A DNA stretch of 64,000 bases from an uncultured Collinsella sp. (GTDB lineage Bacteria; Actinomycetota; Coriobacteriia; Coriobacteriales; Coriobacteriaceae): positions 1 through 64,000 of the forward strand of contig URYW01000001.1 in the NCBI GenBank assembly GCA_900552145.1, written 5' to 3'. Below, piece after piece: positions 26,779 to 34,917 of the stretch; the stretch's first letter is position 1, and each line of letters begins with the position of its first letter. Below the pieces are notes generated by a model. That model saw only the letters and a program-made list of their open reading frames with translations, was not told the DNA's origin and searched no databases. The translations under genes and the position numbers were made by a program.

Positions 26779-27705
26779 CTATGCCGGCTGACGGTCGAGG
26801 CACGCGTCCCACATTTGGTCGCGTTCCTCTTGGCTAATGCCCTTGAGTGTCTTGTCGATGAGTTTAAGCAGCTTGTCCGAGCCCTTGCGGCAGCCGACGT
26901 TTGCCGCGACCTCCTGCTTAAAGCCCTCGCCCTCGGCAAAATGGATGGGGACGATACCGGGATTTTGGGCCATATAGCCCTTCTCGTTCTCGGTGTTGTA
27001 GGTCACGGCATCGCACGTGCCCTGCAGCAGGTTCGAGAACACCGTGGGAACCGAATCGACCGGGTTCTTGTGCACAACGCCCGGGATCTCGTCGATGACG
27101 GTGTCGAGCATGGTGTCCTTTTGGCCGAGCACCGTGGCACCGCTAAAGTCGCTAAGCTTGGTGGCGTTTTGGTAGGGGGAACCCTCTTTTACGAACAGGC
27201 CAAAGTAGCCAATGAAGTACGGGTCGGAGAAGCCGACCGACTCCTCGCGCTCGGGCGTGGCGCTCATACCGGCGATGATGAGGTCGATCTGGCCGTTGTT
27301 GAGCGAATCGATAAGACCCGAGAAGCTCTGCTTGACGGCAACGGGCTCGCCACCGAGGGCCTTGCAGACGATCTTGGCGATCTGCACGTCGTAGCCGTCG
27401 GCATAGGCACCCTGCACGTTGTCGATGGGGATAGTGTACTTGCTGGCTTCGGAGACCTGCCAGTTGTACGGGGCGTAGGCCGCCTCCATGCCAATGCGAA
27501 TCTTGTCCTTGCCGATCACGGAATCGGACAGGTCGTCGCGACCGCCGCCCGTCGTGGGCTGAACTACTTCCAGCGTGGAGGGGCGCTGGCAACCGGCAAG
27601 TGCGCCGGCGACGACAGTAGCGCTCGCAGCGAGAGCGCTACCCAAAAAGATGCGACGGCTGCATACCGGCTGGCGCTGCGCATCGCACTGTTGGGGAGAA
27701 TGCAT
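26779..27705 (-). CDS. Polar amino acid ABC transporter, substrate-binding lipoprotein
   Basis: 308 residues. The N-terminus has a twin-arginine-like CSRRIFLGSA, a hydrophobic core and lipobox LAGC (Cys at about 39), so it is a lipid-anchored export product. The mature part is a family 3 solute-binding protein: IRIGMEAAYAPYNW, GYDVQIAKIVCKALG, LIDSLNNGQIDLIIAGMSATPEREESVGFSDPYF in part. First gene of a four-gene import operon. Ligand (amino acid or small peptide) cannot be told. Confidence 0.93.
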   Translation of the reverse strand: MHSPQQCDAQRQPVCSRRIFLGSALAASATVVAGALAGCQRPSTLEVVQPTTGGGRDDLSDSVIGKDKIRIGMEAAYAPYNWQVSEASKYTIPIDNVQGAYADGYDVQIAKIVCKALGGEPVAVKQSFSGLIDSLNNGQIDLIIAGMSATPEREESVGFSDPYFIGYFGLFVKEGSPYQNATKLSDFSGATVLGQKDTMLDTVIDEIPGVVHKNPVDSVPTVFSNLLQGTCDAVTYNTENEKGYMAQNPGIVPIHFAEGEGFKQEVAANVGCRKGSDKLLKLIDKTLKGISQEERDQMWDACLDRQPA

Positions 27706-27772
27706 AATCTGCCTTCCCTGTTGAATCGTACGCTAACGACTTAACAGGATACCGCTCAGCGTCACTTCCAGC

Positions 27773-27798
27773 AGATGCATATATAAGATGCATATATA
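27773..27798. repeat. Tandem 13-base direct repeat upstream of the amino acid importer
   Basis: AGATGCATATATA occurs twice head to tail. On the minus strand it gives TATATATGCATCT twice, an AT-rich segment 68 to 93 bases before the binding-protein start. It could supply the -10 region or a regulator site. No regulator gene is adjacent. Confidence 0.6.
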
Positions 27799-27824
27799 CA
27801 AATTAACGAACTGAAAACGATTGG

Positions 27825-27880
27825 TAGTCGTTGGGGACGTTCTTAAACGACTAGTCAAACAAGAACGTCCCCAACGACTA
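27825..27880. repeat. Twenty-bp perfect palindrome upstream of the amino acid importer
   Basis: Arms TAGTCGTTGGGGACGTTCTT (27825-27844) and its exact complement (27861-27880) enclose 16 bases that contain ACTAGT. It lies back to back with repeat family 1 copy C. The GGGGACGTTCTT core differs from the TGTGACAAAGGG hairpins but the size and setting are similar. Confidence 0.75.
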
Positions 27881-27994
27881 GGCATGAAAAAGGCAAGGCA
27901 TAGGCCTTCTGGTCATGCCTTGCCTTTTGAATGACAAATTGTCGCTCTGGATGGCGCGCAGCGTCGACCGGCCCGCCGTTCGTCAGAACGGCGG
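27881..27994 (-). repeat. Structured intergenic repeat family 1, copy C
   Basis: On the minus strand, five bases after the epimerase stop: hairpin CCGCCGTTC/GAACGGCGG with plus-strand loop GTCA (27973-27994), the GTCGACGCTGC box, CAATTTGTCATTCAAAAGGC and the distal AAAAGGCAAGGCAT hairpin (about 27888-27929) with a T tail. The proximal stem shares no arm sequence with copies A and B yet pairs fully, indicating conservation of structure rather than sequence. Confidence 0.8.
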
Positions 27995-27999
27995 AACCT

Positions 28000-28893
28000 C
28001 TAGAGCAAAGTGACGCTAAAGCTGCGGACGTCCGTCTCGCCCGGCGCCAGCGTAATGGTGTTGACCTTGTGCTCAAAGACGTCGTCCTCGGTGTCCATGG
28101 TGGTGTGACCGGTCCAGGGCTCGAGCGCCACAAACGGGGCGTCGTTGGCGGCAGACCACACGCCGATGTACTTAAAGCCCTCAAAGTCGATCTTGACGCC
28201 ATGGCCCGACTTGCGACCGCGCAGCGTGAGCGTGGAGCCCGGGGTATCGGTGAACATGATGGCATCGTTATCGAAGCTGCGGTGCGTGATGGGCAGCACG
28301 TCCGAGTTATCGGGAGCCTTGTAGCTGTCCTCGAACGTCATGAGGCCATCGGGCGTGATGATGGGGGCCTCGTTGGTCCAAGCCTCGGTAAATGCCAGCT
28401 CGTAATCCTCGAATGCCTCGTCCTCGGCACCGGGAGCGGGCACGTTAAATGCAGGGTGACCGCCCACCGAGAACGGCAGTTCTACATCGCCGGTGTTGGT
28501 GACGGCAAAGGTCTGCGAGAGGGTGGCGTCGCCAGTCAGGGCATAGGTCATGTTGAGCTTAAAGTGGAACGGGAACGCCTTGAGCGACTCGGGCGTATCG
28601 GTGATCTCGTAAGATACCGAGGAGCCGTCCTCCGAGACCTCGACCAGCTTGTGCTCGACGATGCGCGCGAGTCCGTGGCGCGGCATCTCGCAGGTGCCAG
28701 CCGCAGACGTCGCCGTGTTGTTGCGCAGTGAGCCCACGATGGGGAACAGAATGGGCGCATGCTTGCCCCAAAAGGCCGGGTCGCCCTGCCACAGATACTC
28801 GTTGCCGTCGAGGGCAAGGCTCGTGAGCTGGGCTCCCATGGAATCGATGGCCGCGGTGAGGCCGCCGCGCTTGATAGTGGTGACGGTGGACAT
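28000..28893 (-). CDS. Aldose 1-epimerase family protein
   Basis: About 297 residues. Galactose mutarotase-like beta fold: GAQLTSLALDGNEYLWQGDPAFWGKHAPILFPIVG in part, PRHGLAR (catalytic His region), VGGHPAFNVP (second catalytic His), and a C-terminal CEP-like ALEPWTGHTT. It most resembles the LacX/YihR-type branch with FPIVG and EPW motifs. Role is interconversion of sugar anomers; the sugar is unknown. ATG 28893 has GGAGGAAG upstream. Stands alone, closed by repeat copy C. Confidence 0.9.
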   Translation of the reverse strand: MSTVTTIKRGGLTAAIDSMGAQLTSLALDGNEYLWQGDPAFWGKHAPILFPIVGSLRNNTATSAAGTCEMPRHGLARIVEHKLVEVSEDGSSVSYEITDTPESLKAFPFHFKLNMTYALTGDATLSQTFAVTNTGDVELPFSVGGHPAFNVPAPGAEDEAFEDYELAFTEAWTNEAPIITPDGLMTFEDSYKAPDNSDVLPITHRSFDNDAIMFTDTPGSTLTLRGRKSGHGVKIDFEGFKYIGVWSAANDAPFVALEPWTGHTTMDTEDDVFEHKVNTITLAPGETDVRSFSVTLL

Positions 28894-28972
28894 GCTACTT
28901 CCTCCAAAAGTAAACAATAGTGTCGAGGGCTATTGTGCCACTCTTGGCGGCAAGGAGAAGCGGCAGGCGCAG

Positions 28973-29842
28973 TTATTGAGCGATTGCGTAAAGGTCGAAT
29001 CCGCCCTGCGGCGTGCTGTCGACCGTATCGGGCGCCTGCGAGTTAAAGCTCACGGGAACCATGCGCTTTGAGGCGCGGAAGCGCGTGCCATCGGTGGCGA
29101 CGGGCGGCTCGTCGACCGTGAGCTCGTAGTCGCCGGGCTTGAGTTCGATGCCGTCGCCAGCGGAGTTGACATATTGATACTCGTCAATCGCCTGCCCCCT
29201 GAGTGCGCGGCCCACGATGTGGATGAGCATCTGGCTGTCGCCGCGGGCGGTGTCCCACGTCGCGCCGTCCTTGACCTCGACCGACACATGCACCGAACGC
29301 GTGCGGCTGAGCGATTGCTCGACAGACATCTCGACCTTGGCAGCATCTTTGCGCTGTTGCTCCACATGGCTCCAGACATTTCCGATTGCCGAGCAGGCGA
29401 TAACGCCGGCCATGAAGGCGATGAGGATGGGGCCGAGCGGAGAACGGCGGCCCGCGTCTTCCTCACGAGCCAGGTCGGGGCGATGTGTGGGCGCAGGCGC
29501 CTGGGCGCCTTGCGCGGGCACGTCGAGAATGCTGAAGGATGCCGTGCTGTCGGGGTCGATGGTGTGACGCGGCTGCGGGATCTTTGCCGGCGAGATGGAC
29601 ATGTCCGCCGGCTCACCGAGTGTGGCCGTGGCATCGGCCTTAGCCTCATCGGCCTCGGCTTGGGCCCAAGCCTGCTCAAAGGTCAGGGGCTCGGCGGCAT
29701 CGGAGGCGGCATCAGGCTCGACAGCGGCATCGTTGCCGGTCTCGTCCTCGTCGCTCGACACGTCACGCGACGCGGGCTCGTCCCACTCCTCGTCCGGAGC
29801 CTCGCCCTCGCTATACCACCATTCAAAGTTATCGATATCCAT
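28973..29842 (-). CDS. Uncharacterised single-pass membrane protein with acidic N-terminus
   Basis: 289 residues. I do not recognise a family. The first 90 residues are rich in Asp, Glu and Ala (EGEAPDEEWDEPA; ASDAAEPLTFEQAWAQAEADEA), then a Pro-rich link with PTHRPDLAREED, one membrane helix (about 137-155, LGPILIAFMAGVIACSAIG) and a soluble C-terminal domain of about 130 residues with paired beta-like segments (VHVSVEVKDG; GIELKPGDYELTVDEPPVA). Topology suggests a cytoplasmic acidic tail and an outside beta domain. Transcribed alone. Confidence 0.75.
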   Translation of the reverse strand: MDIDNFEWWYSEGEAPDEEWDEPASRDVSSDEDETGNDAAVEPDAASDAAEPLTFEQAWAQAEADEAKADATATLGEPADMSISPAKIPQPRHTIDPDSTASFSILDVPAQGAQAPAPTHRPDLAREEDAGRRSPLGPILIAFMAGVIACSAIGNVWSHVEQQRKDAAKVEMSVEQSLSRTRSVHVSVEVKDGATWDTARGDSQMLIHIVGRALRGQAIDEYQYVNSAGDGIELKPGDYELTVDEPPVATDGTRFRASKRMVPVSFNSQAPDTVDSTPQGGFDLYAIAQ

Positions 29843-29918
29843 ACGGGGCGCCCCTTAGGCCTCGCAAATAAACACTTGTTAGCCTTATACCCGCAGATGG
29901 CGCTGGAGCTCGCACGGA

Positions 29919-29949
29919 ATGCGATAAAGGGACTGCTCCTTTGTCGCAT
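29919..29949. repeat. Short palindrome family 2, degenerate copy
   Basis: ATGCGATAAAGGG-ACTGC-TCCTTTGTCGCAT. Same 13-bp stem and ACTGC loop as the copies at 35938 and 39171, with two mismatches. Intergenic between the membrane protein and the MerR regulator. Confidence 0.7.
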
Positions 29950-30018
29950 CGAAGTTGCGGTGGAATAGTTCCTGTTTGCACGCCCACTCGAGCTATTTAG
30001 GGACTATTTCACCGCAAG

Positions 30019-30885
30019 TTATTTGAGGGCGACGGGGATTTGGATACAGCAGAAGTCCTCTTGGTGAGACTCGTCGTAGCTCGTGGTGTCCAGGTAGCAA
30101 AAATCGAAAGCATTGCCGATGGGCTGGAGCGCGTGCCTGTCCATGCAGGCCACGATGGCGCGGATACCCTCGGGCTCGTACGGCATGCCCCAGCGACTCA
30201 TGCACAGGTACGTGCCCTCGGGCAGCACCTCGACGCCAATCTCCGCCAGCTCGGCAGGATCGCTCGGCAGTATTTCCTCGGCACCACGCGGCAACACGGC
30301 AAAGGAACCGGCACCGGCGATGGGGTCGTCGGAATGCAGCGCCTCGCAACGCAGCATGGCGCCCCAACCGCGCATGGGGCGTGTGCCCGTGAGCGCACGC
30401 ATGCGCAGAATCGCCCGCATGAGCGTGGGGTGCAGCATCGAGCGGCCACGCTCGATATCGCTCGGGAACTCCTCAAAGACCACGTAGCGGCGCTCGAATT
30501 GCTTGAGCTCCGGTTTGCCCTCGCGCTCGCGCCAATAGACCGCCTCGTCGTAAAAACTCAGCCGCTCCTGCACGCTCGCGCGCTCGGCTTTGAGCCCGGC
30601 AATCTGCTCGTCGAGCGCCTGCACCCGCGAGCGCAGGTGATCGGTCATCTCTCCAATGTCGAACGTCGAGGTCAGGCGATCGATCTCATCGAGTTCCAGT
30701 CCCAAGTCGCGCAGCATGCAGATCAGACGCATGAGCGGGATCTGCGTGGGCGAATAGAAACGGTAGCCTTTTTCGTTAACCACGGCGGGTTTAAACAGAC
30801 CGATCTTGTCGTAGTAGATGAGCGTTTGGCGCGAAACGTTAAACAAGCTCGCCATCTCGCTAATCGCATACATACCCGTCTGCAT
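30019..30885 (-). CDS. MerR-family transcriptional regulator
   Basis: About 288 residues. N-terminal MerR winged helix (MYAISEMASLFNVSRQTLIYYDKIGLFKPA, GYRFYSPTQI), a coiled linker (ALDEQIAGLKAERASVQERL) and a C-terminal half that resembles GyrI/BltR-type effector domains (YLCMSRWGMPYEPEGI, DFCYLD). No metal-binding Cys cluster is seen, so an organic ligand is likely. It follows the UbiX gene but is separated by a terminator; control of the decarboxylase locus is possible but unproven. ATG 30885 has GGGAGGA upstream. Confidence 0.88.
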   Translation of the reverse strand: MQTGMYAISEMASLFNVSRQTLIYYDKIGLFKPAVVNEKGYRFYSPTQIPLMRLICMLRDLGLELDEIDRLTSTFDIGEMTDHLRSRVQALDEQIAGLKAERASVQERLSFYDEAVYWREREGKPELKQFERRYVVFEEFPSDIERGRSMLHPTLMRAILRMRALTGTRPMRGWGAMLRCEALHSDDPIAGAGSFAVLPRGAEEILPSDPAELAEIGVEVLPEGTYLCMSRWGMPYEPEGIRAIVACMDRHALQPIGNAFDFCYLDTTSYDESHQEDFCCIQIPVALK

Positions 30886-30916
30886 AGGTCCTCCCGACAC
30901 ACCCTTTGACACGAAA

Positions 30917-30944
30917 AGCCCGCCGCCCACAGGGGCAGCGGGCT
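30917..30944 (-). terminator. Terminator after the UbiX gene
   Basis: On the minus strand AGCCCGCTGCCCC and GGGCGGCGGGCTT form a GC-rich stem followed by TTTTC, 33 bases after the ubiX stop. Confidence 0.8.
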
Positions 30945-30976
30945 CAAACACTACTCGTATCCTACCCTAACGATGC

Positions 30977-31555
30977 CTATGACCAGCGCTTATAGTTGGC
31001 GCACGACACGCCGACGGCCTCGAGTGCCTTGGCGGCGATGTGATGCACCGCCTCATCGAGCGTGGCGGGGCCGTTGTAAAACGTGAGCATGGGCGGCATG
31101 AGCATGACACCCGGCACGCGCGCCAGGCGTGCCATGTTGTCGACATGGATCGCACTGAAGGGCGTCTCGCGCACCATAAGCACCAGGCGGCGCTGCTCTT
31201 TCATCTGCACATCGGCCGCACGCAGCAACAGGTTTTCGCTGTAGCCGCTCGCGATGCCGGCGAGCGTCTTCATGGAGCAGGGAGCCACGATCATGCCGTC
31301 GACCGGATAGGTGCCGCTTGCGATGGCAGCGCCAATGTTCTTGTTGTCGTAGACCACATCGGCATAGCACGCAAACTCGTCGAGCGTCATGCCGAGCTCC
31401 TGCTCGATGGTGATCTCTCCCCCGCGCGTGACGACAAGCGCCGACTCAGCGCCGGCCTGGCGCAGGCATTTGAGGCATTCAAGGCCCAGTGCCGCACCGC
31501 TGGCGCCAGACACGCCAACGACAATGCGACGGGGACGAACAGAAGACTCAGGCAT
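30977..31555 (-). CDS. ubiX: Flavin prenyltransferase
   Basis: 192 residues. Attaches a dimethylallyl group to FMN to make prenylated FMN, the cofactor of UbiD decarboxylases. Seen: VVGVSGASGAALGLECLK, NIGAAIASGTYPVDGMIVAPCSMKTLAGIASG in part, LVLMVRETPFSAIHVDNMARLARVPGVMLMPPMLTFYN in part. These cover the FMN and phosphate sites of the family. It follows ubiD by 33 bases, as in most non-oxidative decarboxylase operons. Full length. Confidence 0.94.
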   Translation of the reverse strand: MPESSVRPRRIVVGVSGASGAALGLECLKCLRQAGAESALVVTRGGEITIEQELGMTLDEFACYADVVYDNKNIGAAIASGTYPVDGMIVAPCSMKTLAGIASGYSENLLLRAADVQMKEQRRLVLMVRETPFSAIHVDNMARLARVPGVMLMPPMLTFYNGPATLDEAVHHIAAKALEAVGVSCANYKRWS

Positions 31556-31588
31556 GACAACTCCTTAACTACTTGGTAGGGCTACTTA

Positions 31589-33076
31589 CTAGAAGGCGAG
31601 CTCGGCGGCCCACTTGTCCTTGTCGATCTCCATGAACTGCGAGCGGATGAAGTTCTTCTTGAGGTTAAACGGAACCGTGCAGTCGAAGATGGCCTTGCAG
31701 GCGATACCGTGCTCGCGGATCGAAGGATCGAACGCGGGGTCGTTGGACGGATCGCGCACGTGGCAGTGGCAACCGGGGATGGTGATGAGGTCCACGTCGG
31801 CCTGGAAGCGCGTGGTCATGGCCCACATCACGTCGCTCATATCGAAGATGTCGACATCCTCGTCGACAAGGATGACGTGCTTGAGCTCGGAGAACGCCGA
31901 GAAGGCGAGCATGGCGGCGTTGCGCTGACGGCCCTCGTCATTTTTGCTCGACTTCTTGAACTGCATGATGGCAACGAACTTGCCGCCACCGCAGGGAGCG
32001 GCGTGAACGTTGAGCAGGCGGCCCGGGATAGCGGTCTCGACCATCTTGTAGATGGAGGCCTCGGTGGGGATACCGGCCATGGACACGTGCTCGTGCGAAG
32101 GGCCGATGCAGCTCTCCATAATGGGGTTGACGCGCGTGGTGACGGCGGTGATCTTGATCACCGGGCAGACCTTGGCGCCACCGGTGTAGCCGGGGAACTC
32201 GGGCATGGCGTAGCCGTGGCCGTTGACATCCTCGTTGATGGTCTCGTCGTGCATGAGGTAGCCCTCGAGCACGTACTCGGCATTGGCAATGCACTTCTGC
32301 GGAACGGTGACGCAGTCGGCAAGCTCGACGGCGCGGCCGCGCAGGGCGCCGGCGATCTGCAGCTCGTTGAAGCCGAGCGGCGTGGTGGGAGCCTCGAAGC
32401 CGCAGCACATGTACACGGCGGGGTCCAGGCCGATGGAGATGGAGATGGGCATATCCTCGCCGCGCTGGCAGTACTCGTCAAAGAACGCACCCAGGTGACG
32501 GCTGCCCGGGGTGATCCACATGGCGAGCTTGTCCTTGTCGACGCAGGAGAAGCGGTGGATGGTTACGTCGGACTGGGTGCCATCGGGGCTCGTGCCATAG
32601 GCGAGGCCCATGGTGATGTAGGGGCCGCCGTCAACGGGCGTGTTGGTGGGAGCGGGAACGATCTTGCGCAGGTCAAAGCCCTCGTCGGTCGCCTTGTACA
32701 CGACCTCCTGGCAGTCGACGTGCTTGCCCTCGGCGATCTGCTCGGGGGCGATCAGGTTCTCGAAGCGCTTGCCGATCTCGAGGCCCAGGTGCTCCTCGTC
32801 CAGGTCGAGCAGGGCGGCAACGCGCTTGCGGCTGGCAAGCATACCGATGCAGACCTTGGCGTCGTCAAAGCCCTTGACGTTGTTGAAGACCATCGCCGGA
32901 CCCTCTTTGGTCGGGCGCATGACGGTGCCGCCAGCACCGACGTGACGGTAGACGCCCGAGACCTCGGCATCGGGATCGACCTGGGTGTCGGTCTCGAGCA
33001 GCTGGCCCGGCATCTCACGCAAAAAGTCGAGCGCGGAACGCAGGTCGTGGATCTGGGAAGCATCGGTAGTGGACAT
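31589..33076 (-). CDS. UbiD-family prenyl-FMN-dependent decarboxylase
   Basis: About 495 residues. Reversible decarboxylation of an aromatic or alpha,beta-unsaturated acid using prenylated FMN and Mn/K. Seen: LRSALDFLREM, PAPTNTPVDGGPYITMG, IHRFSC, GSRHLGAFFDEYCQRGEDMPISISIG in part, NELQIAGALRGRAVELADC in part, and AEYVLEGYL (Glu267 and Glu271) with PEFPGYTGG after it, matching the active-site Glu region of the family. Length suits the LpdC/gallate- and hydroxybenzoate-type branch. Between a transporter and ubiX. Substrate not predictable by eye. ATG 33076 follows AAAGGAG. Confidence 0.9.
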   Translation of the reverse strand: MSTTDASQIHDLRSALDFLREMPGQLLETDTQVDPDAEVSGVYRHVGAGGTVMRPTKEGPAMVFNNVKGFDDAKVCIGMLASRKRVAALLDLDEEHLGLEIGKRFENLIAPEQIAEGKHVDCQEVVYKATDEGFDLRKIVPAPTNTPVDGGPYITMGLAYGTSPDGTQSDVTIHRFSCVDKDKLAMWITPGSRHLGAFFDEYCQRGEDMPISISIGLDPAVYMCCGFEAPTTPLGFNELQIAGALRGRAVELADCVTVPQKCIANAEYVLEGYLMHDETINEDVNGHGYAMPEFPGYTGGAKVCPVIKITAVTTRVNPIMESCIGPSHEHVSMAGIPTEASIYKMVETAIPGRLLNVHAAPCGGGKFVAIMQFKKSSKNDEGRQRNAAMLAFSAFSELKHVILVDEDVDIFDMSDVMWAMTTRFQADVDLITIPGCHCHVRDPSNDPAFDPSIREHGIACKAIFDCTVPFNLKKNFIRSQFMEIDKDKWAAELAF

Positions 33077-33218
33077 GGCGTACTCCTTTCGGGAGAGTGT
33101 CCGGCGACGGGGTGCCGCCGGACGGGGTAACGTAATGGGGCCGCGGCGCTCACAAATGGAGCGCTCGACCACTCGAAGTTCAAGCGCTTGGCTGCTTACA
33201 GCCGGGGCGCTCGACCGC

Positions 33219-34676
33219 TTACATCAGGCCAAAGAGGTGGAACCAGGCGGCCTCGACCAGCACGACGACAAAGACGACCGCGGTGAGGGGGATGCCCATG
33301 CGCATAGCCTCTTTGGAGGTGTAGCCGCCGGCGTCCTTGCCTTCGCCGATAAGGATCGGCAGGTTATGGAACGGCAGGATGTAGTGGATGTTGATGGACG
33401 TGAAGACGATGAGCGCCACGGCGAGTGGGCTCACGCTGGAGCCGGCGGCAAAGCTGATAAATGCCGGCACGCACACGCCGAGCACGGCCATGACCGAGCC
33501 CATGAACATGTGGATGATCATGGAAAGCGCGGCGACGAGCAGGGCGAACAGGAAGATGTTCTCAGGCACGGAGCTGGGGAGCACGACGTCGGCGATCCAG
33601 GCGTTCATGCCGGTGGCACCGCCCACGGAGCCCACGGCCATGGCGGCCGTCAGGAACATGAGGGACTTGATGTCGACAGCGTTCCAGCTGGCGGGAGTGA
33701 GGACTTCGCCGATGATGGGCATGGCGAGAGCAACGCCAATGGCCAGGGTGACCCAGCCGATATAGTCGCCCGAGACGGTGAGCCACAGCGCGATGGCGAT
33801 GACAAGCCACACGATGGTGCGGATCTCCTTGACGGAGAGCTTGCCGAGCGCGGCCTGCTTGGCCACGATCTGCTCGCGATCGTAGACGAGCTCCTTGCTG
33901 GGCTTAAAGAGGAAAAGGCCCAGGAACAGGGTGCACAGCAGCGCAACCAGCATAGGCACGCTCATGTACAGGAACCAGTCGACGAAGGACGGGCTCATGC
34001 CGCCGGCCTCGGCACTGTACTGCGCAACGAGCGGGTTAAGCGTGGAGTCGCCCGTCAGGAAGAACATGGAACCCGGGGCGGCAGCGGCAAACACGAGGAA
34101 GCCGAGCTTGCCCTTGTCGTCGTCACCGTAGCCGGCGGACTCGGCGATGACCGAGACGACGGCGAGGATGAGGAAGGCGCGGGGGAACGGATGCGGGATC
34201 AGCAGCGACAGCACAAAGGTGAGCGCGAAGATCGAGATGATGAGCGACTTGGCGTCGCGCACGAACTTGAGCATGAACGCGTAGGCGATGCGCTCGCCCA
34301 GGCCCGACTCCTTGACCGCGCTGGCGATGAGGTAGGCGCCGATGACGAGCCACATGGTGGCCTTGGTCCACGAGCTAAACGTGGAGGCGACCGTCGCCGA
34401 GATGCTCGCGGCGCCCGTGTCGTCCACGCACACCTTGAACAGGACGAGCAGTGCGCAGTAGAGCAGGCCCACAAAGCCCGGCTGTGCCACGCCGCATGCC
34501 CAGAACACCACCGTGGCGAGCGTCAGTGCCAGACAGGTCTGACCGCCGACCGTGAGCTCGACCGTCGAGCTCAGCTCCGCCAAAGGAAGAAACTTCACCA
34601 GCAAAAAGACAACGATACCCAGCACAAAGCCAATTTCGCGCTTGGTGATCTTAAACGCCTTCTTTTCCGCTTCCAT
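33219..34676 (-). CDS. DASS-family (SLC13-like) anion symporter
   Basis: 485 residues, 11-12 membrane helices. Family features: the repeated hairpin/SNT-like segments GDSTLNPLVAQ and FTSINIHYILPFHNLPI, STFSSWTKATMWLVIGAYLIA, and IPHPFPRAFLI. Members import dicarboxylates, citrate or sulfate with sodium. Here it is directly upstream of ubiD and ubiX, so a carboxylic acid substrate for that decarboxylase, or exchange of acid, is likely. No ABC or MFS carrier is in the operon. Confidence 0.88.
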   Translation of the reverse strand: MEAEKKAFKITKREIGFVLGIVVFLLVKFLPLAELSSTVELTVGGQTCLALTLATVVFWACGVAQPGFVGLLYCALLVLFKVCVDDTGAASISATVASTFSSWTKATMWLVIGAYLIASAVKESGLGERIAYAFMLKFVRDAKSLIISIFALTFVLSLLIPHPFPRAFLILAVVSVIAESAGYGDDDKGKLGFLVFAAAAPGSMFFLTGDSTLNPLVAQYSAEAGGMSPSFVDWFLYMSVPMLVALLCTLFLGLFLFKPSKELVYDREQIVAKQAALGKLSVKEIRTIVWLVIAIALWLTVSGDYIGWVTLAIGVALAMPIIGEVLTPASWNAVDIKSLMFLTAAMAVGSVGGATGMNAWIADVVLPSSVPENIFLFALLVAALSMIIHMFMGSVMAVLGVCVPAFISFAAGSSVSPLAVALIVFTSINIHYILPFHNLPILIGEGKDAGGYTSKEAMRMGIPLTAVVFVVVLVEAAWFHLFGLM

Positions 34677-34827
34677 CTCCCCACCTTTCTTGTTGGGGGC
34701 GCTCCGAATTCGCAGCCATGTTGCCGCTTAAAAAGGGGCGCCCGTTATCGGACACCCCTTACGTTGCGCTGTGTTGCGGCAATACAGTCAAGCGGATTTT
34801 TTGGATGAGAAGCGATTCCCTAGACAA

Positions 34828-34892
34828 AAACCGTCACAACATTCGACGCTTTTCCTCGTTTTCGAGATTTTCGCCGAATGTTGTGACGGTTT
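34828..34892. repeat. Eighteen-bp stem-loop between the transporter and fusion genes
   Basis: AAACCGTCACAACATTCG (34828-34845) and its exact complement (34875-34892) enclose 29 bases. A degenerate family 2 word (GGCAAAGGGACTGTC) follows. On the minus strand it comes after the fusion gene stop and before the transporter, so it may attenuate or separate the two transcripts. Confidence 0.7.
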
Positions 34893-34917
34893 GGATGTGG
34901 CAAAGGGACTGTCTTTT

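Noticed and set aside
27773..27798. Possible CRISPR-like or tandem array
   Set aside because: Only two adjacent 13-base units with no spacers; no cas genes in the window.
32985..34808. Plus-strand frame rich in His/Asp/Glu opposite the DASS transporter
   Set aside because: Antisense shadow of a membrane protein gene.
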